A DNA stretch of 64,000 nt, from NCBI GenBank assembly GCA_031292355.1, contig JARLHI010000030.1:124001-188000 (forward strand), read 5' to 3'. Source of the stretch: Candidatus Obscuribacterales bacterium (lineage in GTDB: Bacteria > Cyanobacteriota > Vampirovibrionia > Obscuribacterales > Obscuribacteraceae). Within the stretch, counting starts at the first letter, position 1. Every line of letters starts with the position of its first letter. Below, piece by piece: positions 16,075 through 24,533 of this stretch. The notes under the pieces are model-generated. The model did not search any database and was not told the DNA's origin. It saw nothing but the letters and a program-made list of their open reading frames with translations. A program made the translations under genes and the position numbers.

Positions 16075-17007
16075 GTGGAAAAACCAAATCCCAATCTAGT
16101 TTTGCCCGTCGGCACTCAAGTAGTGACGCTGGTTGAACTCAGAGAATTAAACGGAAAGACCACAAGGATGGCCGGTACGGTGGCAAATATCGTTCGCGCA
16201 CCGGCAGACAATCACCATTCTTACACCATTCGATTTGGCGATGGTAAGGAAGCGTCGATTCACCGGCAAGAGATGGTGATTCGCAAACACATGCAAAGCG
16301 CCTCATTTGATCGGTCAAACTCTGCGCTAGTAGACCGCGAGTTACATGATTCTGTCATTTATCGATGTGTCGTCGGGTCACGAGCTTTCGGTCTCGACGA
16401 CGAGCATTCGGATACGGATAGAAGGGGTATTTACTTACCGTCAGCGGAATTGCATTGGTCATTGTATGGCGTCCCCGAGCAAATTGAAGATGTAGAGGCA
16501 CAGGAATGCTACTGGGAGATGCAAAAATTCCTCGTACTAGCACTCAAGGCGAATCCCAACGTGTTGGAGTGTCTTTACACACCACTGATAGAACTTGCTT
16601 CCTCTCTAGCTAACGAACTTTTGGAAAATAGACAGGCATTTTTATCCAAACTTGTTTACCAGACTTACAATGGGTACGTCTTGTCCCAATTCAAAAAATT
16701 AGATCAGGACATCCGCACAACTGGTGCAATGAAATGCAAGCACGCCATGCACTTGATTAGATTACTAATTTCTGGTGTCACGATTTTAGAGCAGGGATTC
16801 GTGCCGGTCAGAATTGATGAGCACAGAGACAGGCTGCTTTCAATTAAGCGAGGAGATTTGCAATGGGATGAAATTAACGAGTGGCGACTAAAATTACATA
16901 AGTCTTTTGACAATGCGTTTGAAAATTCGACTTTACCCGAACGTCCCGATTTTGAATGGGCAAACGCTTTTTTAATCAAGGCTCGCAAATCGCAGGTGCA
17001 CTCATGA
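16075..17007 (+). CDS. RlaP-like nucleotidyltransferase with N-terminal beta domain
   Basis: The core is a DNA-polymerase-beta-superfamily nucleotidyltransferase of the RlaP (PF10127) type: VVGSRAFGLDDEHSDTDRRG, with the Gly-Ser and Asp-x-Asp-x-Arg-Gly elements that bind nucleotide and metal. RlaP proteins are linked to RNA repair in comparative-genomic work. About 70 N-terminal residues form an extra small beta domain (GTQVVTLVELRELNGKTTR...FGDGKEASIHR), unlike its partner. The GTG at 16075 has a weak site. The stop overlaps the second nucleotidyltransferase by four bases. Confidence 0.82.
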   Translation: MEKPNPNLVLPVGTQVVTLVELRELNGKTTRMAGTVANIVRAPADNHHSYTIRFGDGKEASIHRQEMVIRKHMQSASFDRSNSALVDRELHDSVIYRCVVGSRAFGLDDEHSDTDRRGIYLPSAELHWSLYGVPEQIEDVEAQECYWEMQKFLVLALKANPNVLECLYTPLIELASSLANELLENRQAFLSKLVYQTYNGYVLSQFKKLDQDIRTTGAMKCKHAMHLIRLLISGVTILEQGFVPVRIDEHRDRLLSIKRGDLQWDEINEWRLKLHKSFDNAFENSTLPERPDFEWANAFLIKARKSQVHS

Positions 17008-17774
17008 TCATTCCGCCACTTTTAAATAATGTTGTAATCGAACAACCATATCCTCTTCTCTTTGCCACTATCAGTGGAGCGCATCTGTATGGATTTGCAT
17101 CTCCCGATTCTGATTTTGATTTACGAGGAGTTCATGTGCTACCAGTCGATGAAGTAATTGGGCTGGACTATGGCCTTGAGACTATCGAGAATACAGATTT
17201 TAGAGAGGGATCGGAAATCGATCTGGTCACGCATGATCTCAAAAAGTTCGTCAAGCTTATGCTCAAAAATAACGGCTACGTCCTCGAGCAACTTTTTTCA
17301 CCACTTGTAGTTCAAACATCGGAGAGTCACTCCACGCTGAAAGAAATAGGAAAAAAGTGCGTTACAGTTCACCATTTTCATCACTACCTGGGGTTTGCAG
17401 ACTCTCAGTGGCGTTTGTTCAATAAAGAGAATCCCCCTCGCGTTAAACCCCTGCTTTATGTTTTCCGAGTTTTGATGACCGGAATTCACCTAATGAGAAC
17501 AGGGGAGATAGAAGCAAATCTATTGACGCTAAATAAAGAGCAAAAACTCTCGTTTATTGACGAACTGATTCACAAAAAACTGTCAACATCCGAACACACG
17601 ACCATCTCCAATGCCGACCTGCAAATTTATAGCCGCCAATTTGATCTGTTAAGACACTCTCTTGAAGAAGAAGCAGAGGCAAGCACTCTGCCGAAAGTGT
17701 GTCATGCAAAAGCAGAGCTGAATGAGTTTCTAAAAACGGTCAGATTGCAAAACAGCAAAGTAGTTAAATTGTAA
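17004..17774 (+). CDS. RlaP-like nucleotidyltransferase, second copy
   Basis: A 256-aa paralogue of the preceding gene without the N-terminal beta domain. The catalytic signature is SGAHLYGFASPDSDFDLRGV. The helical second half has the same layout (FKLMLKNNGYVLEQLFSPLVV matching VLALKANPNVLECLYTPLI in the first). ATG 17004 overlaps the upstream TGA and AGGTG lies about 6 nt before it; the frame from 16956 is inside the first gene. The coupling of two diverged copies suggests a heterodimer or different substrates (inference). Confidence 0.85.
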   Translation: MIIPPLLNNVVIEQPYPLLFATISGAHLYGFASPDSDFDLRGVHVLPVDEVIGLDYGLETIENTDFREGSEIDLVTHDLKKFVKLMLKNNGYVLEQLFSPLVVQTSESHSTLKEIGKKCVTVHHFHHYLGFADSQWRLFNKENPPRVKPLLYVFRVLMTGIHLMRTGEIEANLLTLNKEQKLSFIDELIHKKLSTSEHTTISNADLQIYSRQFDLLRHSLEEEAEASTLPKVCHAKAELNEFLKTVRLQNSKVVKL

Positions 17775-17784
17775 GGCCAAATAT

Positions 17785-19164
17785 TTAAAATGCACTTCTT
17801 TTAGTTGCATGTTGTCCTTTTGCCGACACTGAAGCAGAAGCTCGAGACGAATGTTTCGTGCTGTGAGTTTGAAACGTTTGCAGGTATAGGCACGTCAAAA
17901 CTATGACCAAGAGAAAAAGCACGGGTTGCAGAAAGCTGCTGATGAAACCCATTGGCCGTTTTTTCTTGACTTTAACGTTCTCTCTTACTACAGGCTGTGC
18001 AGCACGATTTAAACTAGTAAGCCCCTTTATTTCTTGCACAAAATCCATCGTTTGACTGTCAACAGCTGTTGTTGATGGTGCCAGAATTTCGGTTTTCGAT
18101 TTGACCTTATGCCAATCTGCATCGCTTGCCAATGACTCTGCATTTGGTGCTCGACCAGTTTCGACAACATCAAGCGAGTGGTCGGTTTGAGTCTGCATAT
18201 TGCTTACGACTGTCGCTTGTTCCAGTCCGACAACGTCCAGAATAACCAGATTAAATATAATTGGCACCAGCTGTATTTTGCTTATTTCTAGCGACTGCAT
18301 TAATTCCAAGACCGGTCTCTTTAAGGTCAATGCGCAATAGACTCGCTTCTGCAGTTCAAGATCAACTGGTATGCCACCGCGAACAGCCTCATCAAACTCA
18401 GCTTCTTGTAAAGCGTCATTTTTGCGATGAACTATTGAATCGAAAGAAAAATTGAGCTTTGAGAGAGCACTGTACTGGTCATGGAAAATCGCCCCCTCCA
18501 TTATCAATATTTCCAGGCGCTTAGTGACTCCATGTTTTTCAATCTTTAGCTCAGGAAAAAAGTAAAATTCTCCCTGTTCCCAACACACTAACTCAATTAG
18601 AGCATCATCGCCTGATGCACCTGGAATCTCACAATCTGCCAACGTTCCCTGTTCAAACCAGACGGTGGCTTCATCGTTGCCATTTTGTATCTCCAATCGG
18701 CCAGTCATTTTGTTCATAGCAACAGATTGCAGCAGATTCGTAATCGGCATATTGGCTAAGTCGCCTTCCAGTATGCTCCGCTGAGACGAGCGAGCAACAG
18801 TTGCACTATGAATCTGCTTTTTGAACGCATGGATTTCTGGCGTAAGCATTTTAGATTGCTGAGACCAGCCGGGAAACCTGGTCGTCAGGTAACTGATGAC
18901 TTGCTCCGCATCGTCGCCCACATAACTCCATTCGACTGCCGAATCTGAAGTTTCGCCGCGAAAGAGAGTCCACGAGCACACTGATACGTCATCTTTTTGA
19001 ATTATGCAAGCGCTCAAGCCATATGCCTCAGATCCAGCATTACCAAAAGGAATTTGCACGGTGCTGCCAGGCAACTCCTGTGTTTTTATCAGCATCTCGC
19101 GCAACATCGGCAATGTTGGTGGCGACGGCAGCTTAGCCAGAACGATTGACCGGTACTTTCCCAT
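17785..19164 (-). CDS. DUF4388 domain membrane protein (PatA-like N-terminal domain)
   Basis: About residues 131-205 form a DUF4388 domain (LEGDLANMPITNLLQSVAMN, TGRLEI, VWFEQGTLADCE, GDDALIELVCWEQGEF), found in bacterial signalling proteins such as those with PatA-like regions. The protein ends with a single membrane helix (VLFLLVIVLTCLYL) and a short Ser/Lys-rich tail, giving a C-terminally anchored cytoplasmic protein. A longer frame from 19224 exists, but AAGG at 6-nt spacing supports ATG 19164. The function is not established; a signalling or gliding-related role is possible. Confidence 0.82.
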   Translation of the reverse strand: MGKYRSIVLAKLPSPPTLPMLREMLIKTQELPGSTVQIPFGNAGSEAYGLSACIIQKDDVSVCSWTLFRGETSDSAVEWSYVGDDAEQVISYLTTRFPGWSQQSKMLTPEIHAFKKQIHSATVARSSQRSILEGDLANMPITNLLQSVAMNKMTGRLEIQNGNDEATVWFEQGTLADCEIPGASGDDALIELVCWEQGEFYFFPELKIEKHGVTKRLEILIMEGAIFHDQYSALSKLNFSFDSIVHRKNDALQEAEFDEAVRGGIPVDLELQKRVYCALTLKRPVLELMQSLEISKIQLVPIIFNLVILDVVGLEQATVVSNMQTQTDHSLDVVETGRAPNAESLASDADWHKVKSKTEILAPSTTAVDSQTMDFVQEIKGLTSLNRAAQPVVRENVKVKKKRPMGFISSFLQPVLFLLVIVLTCLYLQTFQTHSTKHSSRASASVSAKGQHATKRSAF

Positions 19165-19300
19165 GGCATGCCTTGAAGCTGAATTATGCTTAGGTCTACA
19201 TACCCAGATATTACAGCGTCGCAAACGATTATAGGCGCCACATCACCAATGGAAAGAGTGTCACTGATAATAGGCCGAGACCACTTACCGGACGACTGGG

Positions 19301-19543
19301 CTATTCGCCTTCCATAGGCTCGATATTGCGACTGAGCTGTTTAGCTTCTCCGCACTGACGACACAAAGAGCCTTTTTTGCCTGGAGTCCAGAACACTTCG
19401 TCGCCCTTCAATACAGGCACATTGCACTGCAGACAACGACTGTCGAATTTAGACAGGATCTTCTTCTGGTTAGATTCAATATCAATCTTTGTGGTTGTGA
19501 CCTTGCCGCCACGTGATTTCGCATCCCAGTATTGATCTGCCAT
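19301..19543 (-). CDS. Small zinc-ribbon protein
   Basis: An 80-residue protein with two CxxC knuckles, CLQC and CRQC, about 24 residues apart (RCLQCNVPVLKGDEVFW...GSLCRQCG). This is a typical four-Cys zinc ribbon. The N-terminal 30 residues are polar. A GGAGG site lies 13 nt before the ATG. Nothing else identifies a role. Confidence 0.7.
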   Translation of the reverse strand: MADQYWDAKSRGGKVTTTKIDIESNQKKILSKFDSRCLQCNVPVLKGDEVFWTPGKKGSLCRQCGEAKQLSRNIEPMEGE

Positions 19544-19658
19544 AAAGTGACAATGCCTCCAAAAAATCGATAATTATTAGCCATTTGCTCTGATTCTATT
19601 GTCGCAGCAAACAACTGCGATCAACACACCAGCGCTTCAAATTATTTCGCAAGGATCT

Positions 19659-20003
19659 TTAAGCTGCCGCCGTACCTGGCGGTGTGCCGGGAGCAACCGT
19701 ATTTCCGCCCATAAAGTGACTGGTCACATTCTTGCCACCCTTACAGTTGTTGATCACGGCGCCAATTGTATAAATCGGTCCCCACGGGAAGCCCCACCAG
19801 CCGAATAGCAGCGAAATTAATGTGTATCCAAGTCCCTTGATTAACGCGTTTTCGTCCCTTTTTATAAATGTCAGGTCAGAGCTGCGCTTAAACGTCATCA
19901 CTAAAACGGAAATGCAATATTCGAAGTAGACCAATTTGGCACCGTGTGCCAGCTCGTCCTGCATTTGCTCCTCTGACATACCTTCAATGCCAACAATCTT
20001 CAT
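19659..20003 (-). CDS. Small membrane protein, conserved hypothetical
   Basis: A 114-aa protein with one long hydrophobic region (ALIKGLGYTLISLLFGWWGFPWGPIYTI) and a preceding amphipathic part (GAKLVYFEYCISVLVMTF). The FGWWGFPWGPIYT motif recurs in small membrane proteins of planctomycetes and related bacteria, to my recollection, without a known role. The frame runs to 20039, but GAGG at 9-nt spacing supports ATG 20003. It is divergent from the gene at 20099. Confidence 0.72.
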   Translation of the reverse strand: MKIVGIEGMSEEQMQDELAHGAKLVYFEYCISVLVMTFKRSSDLTFIKRDENALIKGLGYTLISLLFGWWGFPWGPIYTIGAVINNCKGGKNVTSHFMGGNTVAPGTPPGTAAA

Positions 20004-20098
20004 AAACTCTGCCTCTGGGGGATGATATATCCTACCCACCGGGAAAAAGATTTAGTACCTGTTGTTCTACAATAAACAGAATTCAAAGAGGAAAATCA

Positions 20099-21154
20099 AT
20101 GAACAGGTTTTTCAGCGATTATTTGGCTCGATACAACAAACGCGAACTAACAACAGGCATTATCAGTTTAGTCTTGGGAGCCGGTATTGCTCTTGCCAAC
20201 AGTAATTTTGCGTACAACGCTATCTGTGGGCCATTCCCTGTAACTGGTGAAGATGTAGCAAAATTCAAGAGAACCAATTTGTTTCAAAAGTACTTCGTTT
20301 TAGTCAGAGGGCAACACGTGCTCCATACAGGATTGGCCTGGCAGAGAACACGTACCCATGCTAGAAAGGATTCTGACTCAAATGTGGACCAGTCCATCGA
20401 AAGCCCTGAATATTACATGGATGTTTTGCTTGTGGACAAGCTTTTGCTGCCCATCAAAACGGTAACGCAAACTGAAAATCCGGTGATCATCGGTGAACTG
20501 AAGCCCCCAGACGAGTCAGTGATAAAACTGCTGCGTAGCCAAACCGGTGAGAAAGCCATTGCCGATAGAATCTTGAATGTGGAACTGGAACAATCCAATT
20601 CGTTCAAAGCGACTTTTGGCATACTTCTTTTCTTCACAGGCGGACTGATGCTTTTTGGACTTTTTAAAGCTTACAATGCGCTGTTTATCATGAAAGATTT
20701 AGAGAAACATCCACTTGGAAAAGCAATCGCAAAAACTGGTGGTTTCAATGCTATGCGCATTGAAATCGATCAAGACTTCGAACACGTGCCACCTACTGAT
20801 TCCGGGAAGAAAGTAATTTGTGGAAAGAAGTGGATCTTGATTGAAGAAATGGGCATTCCAAAATTTATCCCATTCAAAAATGTGGTCTGGGTGTACGCAA
20901 GCAATTCTCCAACCAGCCAATTCATGGTCACGACGAATGTGTACTCCCTCATTGTCTGCACCACCGATGGAGCAGAATGCAAAATTGCAATGCCGAATAA
21001 CGAAGTCGACGCAAACGTCGTCAACATTGGCAAAAATGCACCATGGGCGATGCTAGGCTTTGAAGGGAAGCGAGCATTGCGATGGAGTGCTCACAAACAA
21101 AAGCTGATCGCCGAAATCGAACAGACACGCGACCAGCTTTTACGTAAGGCTTAG
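20099..21154 (+). CDS. Membrane protein, possibly DUF6709-like
   Basis: A 351-aa protein with a membrane helix near the N-terminus (ELTTGIISLVLGAGIALANS) and another about residue 180 (FGILLFFTGGLMLFGLF). The extracytoplasmic part between them carries an RGQHVLHTGLAW segment. The cytoplasmic C-terminus has a beta-rich domain (KKVICGKKWILIEEM, NVVWVY, EVDANVVNI) and an amphipathic end. AGAGGA precedes the ATG. The DUF6709 assignment is from memory and tentative. Confidence 0.72.
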   Translation: MNRFFSDYLARYNKRELTTGIISLVLGAGIALANSNFAYNAICGPFPVTGEDVAKFKRTNLFQKYFVLVRGQHVLHTGLAWQRTRTHARKDSDSNVDQSIESPEYYMDVLLVDKLLLPIKTVTQTENPVIIGELKPPDESVIKLLRSQTGEKAIADRILNVELEQSNSFKATFGILLFFTGGLMLFGLFKAYNALFIMKDLEKHPLGKAIAKTGGFNAMRIEIDQDFEHVPPTDSGKKVICGKKWILIEEMGIPKFIPFKNVVWVYASNSPTSQFMVTTNVYSLIVCTTDGAECKIAMPNNEVDANVVNIGKNAPWAMLGFEGKRALRWSAHKQKLIAEIEQTRDQLLRKA

Positions 21155-21179
21155 ATTGAAGACGTATCAAGCGTTGCTT

Positions 21180-21617
21180 CTATTGGTCGCCGGTAACGCG
21201 TCCTTCTTTCGCCTCGTTAAGCCACTGCAACAATTCTTCGCTACTTTGGAGACCTAACTTGCGTGTTACTTCGTCTTTTACTCTTGGCTTAAATACGATT
21301 ACGGTGGGCATGGCTCGAATATTCATGGACATTGCTGTCTCTTTCTGCACATCGACATCAACTTGAACTGCAATCGCATTTTTCTTGACCCAGTCTTCTA
21401 CAGCTGGATCTGACCAGGTCGTTTTATCCATTTGATGACATGGGCCACACCACGTCGCAGTGAAGTCAGCAAGAACCAGTTTATTATCTTTGTCAGCCCG
21501 TTCTTTGGCTTGCTGAAGGGTCATATCCGAAAACATTGAAGGATGAGCACTAACACCTCTGCCAATGGCCAGGACACAAAGCGAAAGCGCAACGACAGCT
21601 GCTTGCCGTAATTTCAT
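21180..21617 (-). CDS. Secreted thioredoxin-like protein (DsbD-C-like)
   Basis: A 145-aa thioredoxin-fold protein with an N-terminal signal peptide (AAVVALSLCVLAIGRGVSA) and the active site WCGPCHQMDKTTW. The cis-proline is in MPTVIVF. VLADFTATWCGPC and the later GLQSSEEL fit periplasmic thioredoxin-like proteins that resemble the DsbD C-terminal domain. AGGAG at 9-nt spacing supports ATG 21617; a longer frame from 21647 lacks a site. It probably acts in periplasmic disulfide reduction. Confidence 0.87.
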   Translation of the reverse strand: MKLRQAAVVALSLCVLAIGRGVSAHPSMFSDMTLQQAKERADKDNKLVLADFTATWCGPCHQMDKTTWSDPAVEDWVKKNAIAVQVDVDVQKETAMSMNIRAMPTVIVFKPRVKDEVTRKLGLQSSEELLQWLNEAKEGRVTGDQ

Positions 21618-21682
21618 TAAATTGCTCTCCTGTCTTATAAATTCCAACCTCAGTACCAGTACAGCTTACCCTAACTTTAGAA

Positions 21683-23695
21683 TCAATGAGCTTCGTCGAT
21701 CGGCAATTCAATAAACGAAGCTGCTGCTGAGCCTCGGTGTAGGGTAAATTCGGTGCTAAGACCAAACATTTGCGGTAATTTGAAATGATCTTTGTCAGCC
21801 GATCCTACAGACAACCTGACGCGATGTCCCTTCTTAAACTGATAAGACGCAGGTAGCATCCCAACGGCGACCTCGGTAAGTTCATTTGCACTAAGGGGAC
21901 GATAATCGATTTGTTTGAAGGTTTGCATTGGGAGCATGCTTTTATAAGACATTTTCTCAGCCGTTGCCACTCGATTTCCGCACATCAACTCCCCTTCAGT
22001 CACATAGTGGACTTTTCCATTTTCTGTCACGTCTTCTAAGTAAGCAAATAGAGCACAGTCAGAACCATTGGCATCTAGATAAAAATTACAACGGGGACTT
22101 CCAGTCACCGTGGTATCAGCCTTAAGAGGCGCGGTCTGATAGACCAAAAGTTTTTTGTCTGCCTTCTGCCTATCCGGATACGGCTGGAGCAAAACCTTGC
22201 CTAGCATGCAATCCCATCGCGAACTCTTACCGCTGCCAACAGTTTTATCGGCGATATACCGATCACCGCCAGCGGTAGCACAAGAGTCAGCGCTCAAAAC
22301 ATGATGCTCGCCCAGATATAATTTTTGCTTTGCAACACCTGGAGGAAATGAGCTGGCCGAATGCCATTTTTCCTCGCCGAGAGTGTAGTAGTTGACGGGA
22401 CCATCGTTTGGCAACGCATTGTGCAATCCCTTCAAATAATAGTCAAAAAACTTGAGCAACTCGGCGTCAATTTTAAACCTGGTTGGCCCACCACGCGTAA
22501 AAGGACTGATATTAAACATATTATGATCCCAGGGGCCAATAATCAGTTTGCTGCCAGGCGTCGAGTAGTTATTGAAACGATTAATAGCCGCATTCGCATT
22601 GGCTCCCTCAATCCAGCCGGCACCAGCATAGATGGGCACTTTCGCAGCATCAACATCTTTCCAATATCCGCTTGGACTGCTGAGTTCAACGCCAAGCTTT
22701 TTGTAGTCGCTGCCATGTTGCTTTTTTAAAAGTTCAATGCATTCGACAAAGGCCGGTGATTGTTTTTCAACACAACCGAGAATGTAATCATCTTTAAAGC
22801 GAATTCTATCGAGAAGATTCAGATCTGAATTTTGTTTACGCAGTGTCAAAATCAGTTTTAGCGCTTGAGGTCCGTCAGCTCCATCGACTGGACGTATTCC
22901 GCGCAAGAAAGGACCAGCGAATTTTATCGATGCTGGCAATCTATTATTGTCGAAGCTATGGGTCAATGCGCCCCAATCACTAATAAATGGCTGCAGCGGC
23001 ATGCCACCAGGACGAAGGTCATCGCAGTATAAATCAAAGGGACTAGAGATAATCGCCGCTGCTTTGATGTTTGGCATATTAGACAATAAGGATAGCTCTG
23101 CCAGATTGCCTGAATATGAATGACCAATGACGCCGATGTTGCCGTCAGACCAAGGCTGCTTGAGAATCCACTGCATTATTTCTTTGCTGTCAGCGGTATC
23201 AAGTGGACAAAATTCCCAGGGGCGCGCCCCCGTAGATGCGCCTCCACCCCTGGTATCAGTGACAACCCAGGCATATCCCTGAGATAAAAATTGGTCGCGA
23301 AATAAACTTAAGGTCTTGGGATAAAGTTTGTTGAGCGGAAATTTGAAGTCGATAACTCGCCAGTATCGGCTTTGCTCGAACATTACAGGAAGAGTCGAAT
23401 GAGGAGGCAAAGGAGAAGGTAAATAAACTTCCGTTGCTATTTTGGTTCCGTCTTTCATGGTCACGAAAAGCGAAAAATGTCTGAAGTGCTTAAAGCGCCT
23501 TTCTGGTTTGTACTGGCTTGGAATGCCCTTACTTTGATCGGCTTTTGGCGCTAACATCAAGCGGCTGGCTACAGCCTGAACGCTTGCAGTTGACCCCCAG
23601 AGACCAAAGAATGCGACCAGGTTCAATAACAACCAGACCATGTATGCACGGGCAAAAAAGATTTTAGGAAGAGTCATAAACGTAATATCGCTCAT
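21683..23695 (-). CDS. CocE/NonD-type alpha/beta hydrolase (X-Pro peptidase superfamily)
   Basis: A 670-aa serine hydrolase with an N-terminal signal anchor. The nucleophile elbow is GHSYSG (DGNIGVIGHSYSGNL) and the His is in GPWDHN. Preceding features are VTDTRGGGASTG and a C-terminal jelly-roll domain. The catalytic acid position, normally Asp in a GWYD-type motif, reads AGWIEGA, so Glu replaces Asp. Relatives cleave esters, cocaine or N-terminal X-Pro; the true substrate is unknown. It is preceded immediately by a hairpin that ends six bases before its start. Confidence 0.87.
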   Translation of the reverse strand: MSDITFMTLPKIFFARAYMVWLLLNLVAFFGLWGSTASVQAVASRLMLAPKADQSKGIPSQYKPERRFKHFRHFSLFVTMKDGTKIATEVYLPSPLPPHSTLPVMFEQSRYWRVIDFKFPLNKLYPKTLSLFRDQFLSQGYAWVVTDTRGGGASTGARPWEFCPLDTADSKEIMQWILKQPWSDGNIGVIGHSYSGNLAELSLLSNMPNIKAAAIISSPFDLYCDDLRPGGMPLQPFISDWGALTHSFDNNRLPASIKFAGPFLRGIRPVDGADGPQALKLILTLRKQNSDLNLLDRIRFKDDYILGCVEKQSPAFVECIELLKKQHGSDYKKLGVELSSPSGYWKDVDAAKVPIYAGAGWIEGANANAAINRFNNYSTPGSKLIIGPWDHNMFNISPFTRGGPTRFKIDAELLKFFDYYLKGLHNALPNDGPVNYYTLGEEKWHSASSFPPGVAKQKLYLGEHHVLSADSCATAGGDRYIADKTVGSGKSSRWDCMLGKVLLQPYPDRQKADKKLLVYQTAPLKADTTVTGSPRCNFYLDANGSDCALFAYLEDVTENGKVHYVTEGELMCGNRVATAEKMSYKSMLPMQTFKQIDYRPLSANELTEVAVGMLPASYQFKKGHRVRLSVGSADKDHFKLPQMFGLSTEFTLHRGSAAASFIELPIDEAH

Positions 23696-23700
23696 GATGT

Positions 23701-23743
23701 CTTAAAAGAACATTCTCGAAGAGTTTGAGAATGTTCTTTTAAG
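23701..23743 (-). terminator. 17-bp perfect hairpin, terminator of the fasciclin gene
   Basis: CTTAAAAGAACATTCTC (23701-23717) pairs perfectly with 23727-23743 across a 9-nt loop. It begins 17 bp after the fasciclin stop, and the 3' arm carries T-tracts on either strand, so it can act in both directions. It ends just before the CocE-type gene, so it also insulates that gene. Confidence 0.75.
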
Positions 23744-23759
23744 GAGTTTTCTAATGGAA

Positions 23760-24350
23760 TTAGGGCATCAGCACCTTATTGATGACATGAATGACACCAT
23801 TTGATTGTTGTACGTCTGCTTGAGTGACTTCAGCTACATTCCCCTTAGTATCGGTCAACTCCACTTTCTTTCCTTTCAATGCAGCCGTTAGTGACTCACC
23901 TTGAACGGTTTTGATAGTGGCCTTGCCACCACCATCTTTGATCATTTTAGTCAGGTCGGCTGCCCTGACATTGCCAGAAACTACATGATAGGTAAGGATG
24001 CCAGCAAGTTTGGCCTTGTTTTCTGGCTTGAGCAATGTATCGACTGTCCCTGCTGGCAGGGCGTTAAAAGCGGCATCGGTCGGCGCAAAGACGGTAAAGG
24101 GTCCGACGCCCTCAAGCGTCTCGACGAGACCGGCTGCTTTTACGGCAGCAACCAGCGTTTTATGAATGGGGGAGTTGGAAGCGTTTTCGATGATATTTTT
24201 GTTTGAAAACATGGCTGCACCACCCACATGGGACACAGCAGTTGACTCCGATTTGGCCGAGGCTTTAGCTGAGATCGAGTTAATATTGGCACACAAGCCA
24301 AATCCTGCAATTATCAGCGAAAGGCTAACCAGTTGGAACTTCTTTGACAT
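23760..24350 (-). CDS. Secreted fasciclin (FAS1) domain protein
   Basis: After a signal peptide ([19 protein letters not shown]), a single FAS1 domain spans about residues 60-196. It shows the two hallmark motifs [17 protein letters not shown] and the later [14 protein letters not shown], with YHVV in between ([10 protein letters not shown]). FAS1 proteins are extracellular adhesion or matrix proteins. GGAGA at 8-nt spacing supports ATG 24350. It is divergent from the double-TetR regulator with palindromes in between, so it is probably controlled by it. A strong hairpin follows. Confidence 0.92.
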   Translation of the reverse strand: MSKKFQLVSLSLIIAGFGLCANINSISAKASAKSESTAVSHVGGAAMFSNKNIIENASNSPIHKTLVAAVKAAGLVETLEGVGPFTVFAPTDAAFNALPAGTVDTLLKPENKAKLAGILTYHVVSGNVRAADLTKMIKDGGGKATIKTVQGESLTAALKGKKVELTDTKGNVAEVTQADVQQSNGVIHVINKVLMP

Positions 24351-24370
24351 TTTGATTCTCCATATATATT

Positions 24371-24390
24371 TCCGCAACCCGTATTGCGGA
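24371..24390. promoter_or_regulatory. Dyad TCCGCAA-N6-TTGCGGA
   Basis: A perfect 7-bp inverted repeat with a 6-bp spacer lies in the divergent region, 20 bp from the fasciclin start. Its 20-bp footprint suits a TetR-type operator. Confidence 0.5.
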
Positions 24391-24394
24391 CAAT

Positions 24395-24417
24395 TTAGAC
24401 TAGTCAGTCCAGTCTAA
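24395..24417. promoter_or_regulatory. Dyad TTAGACT-N9-AGTCTAA
   Basis: A second perfect inverted repeat lies 4 bp from the first and contains the inner palindrome GACTAGTC. GACT/AGTC repeats are common in TetR-family operators. It lies between the fasciclin gene and the double-TetR gene. Confidence 0.5.
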
Positions 24418-24533
24418 CTCAAGATAGGCAAATCTGTCACTAGTGCAAAAATTTCCCTTTTACAAGGAGATAGTCGACAATTACACAACAAGACAATTTG
24501 GACCCTTTCAACCATTTCGTCACAAAGGTGTTG

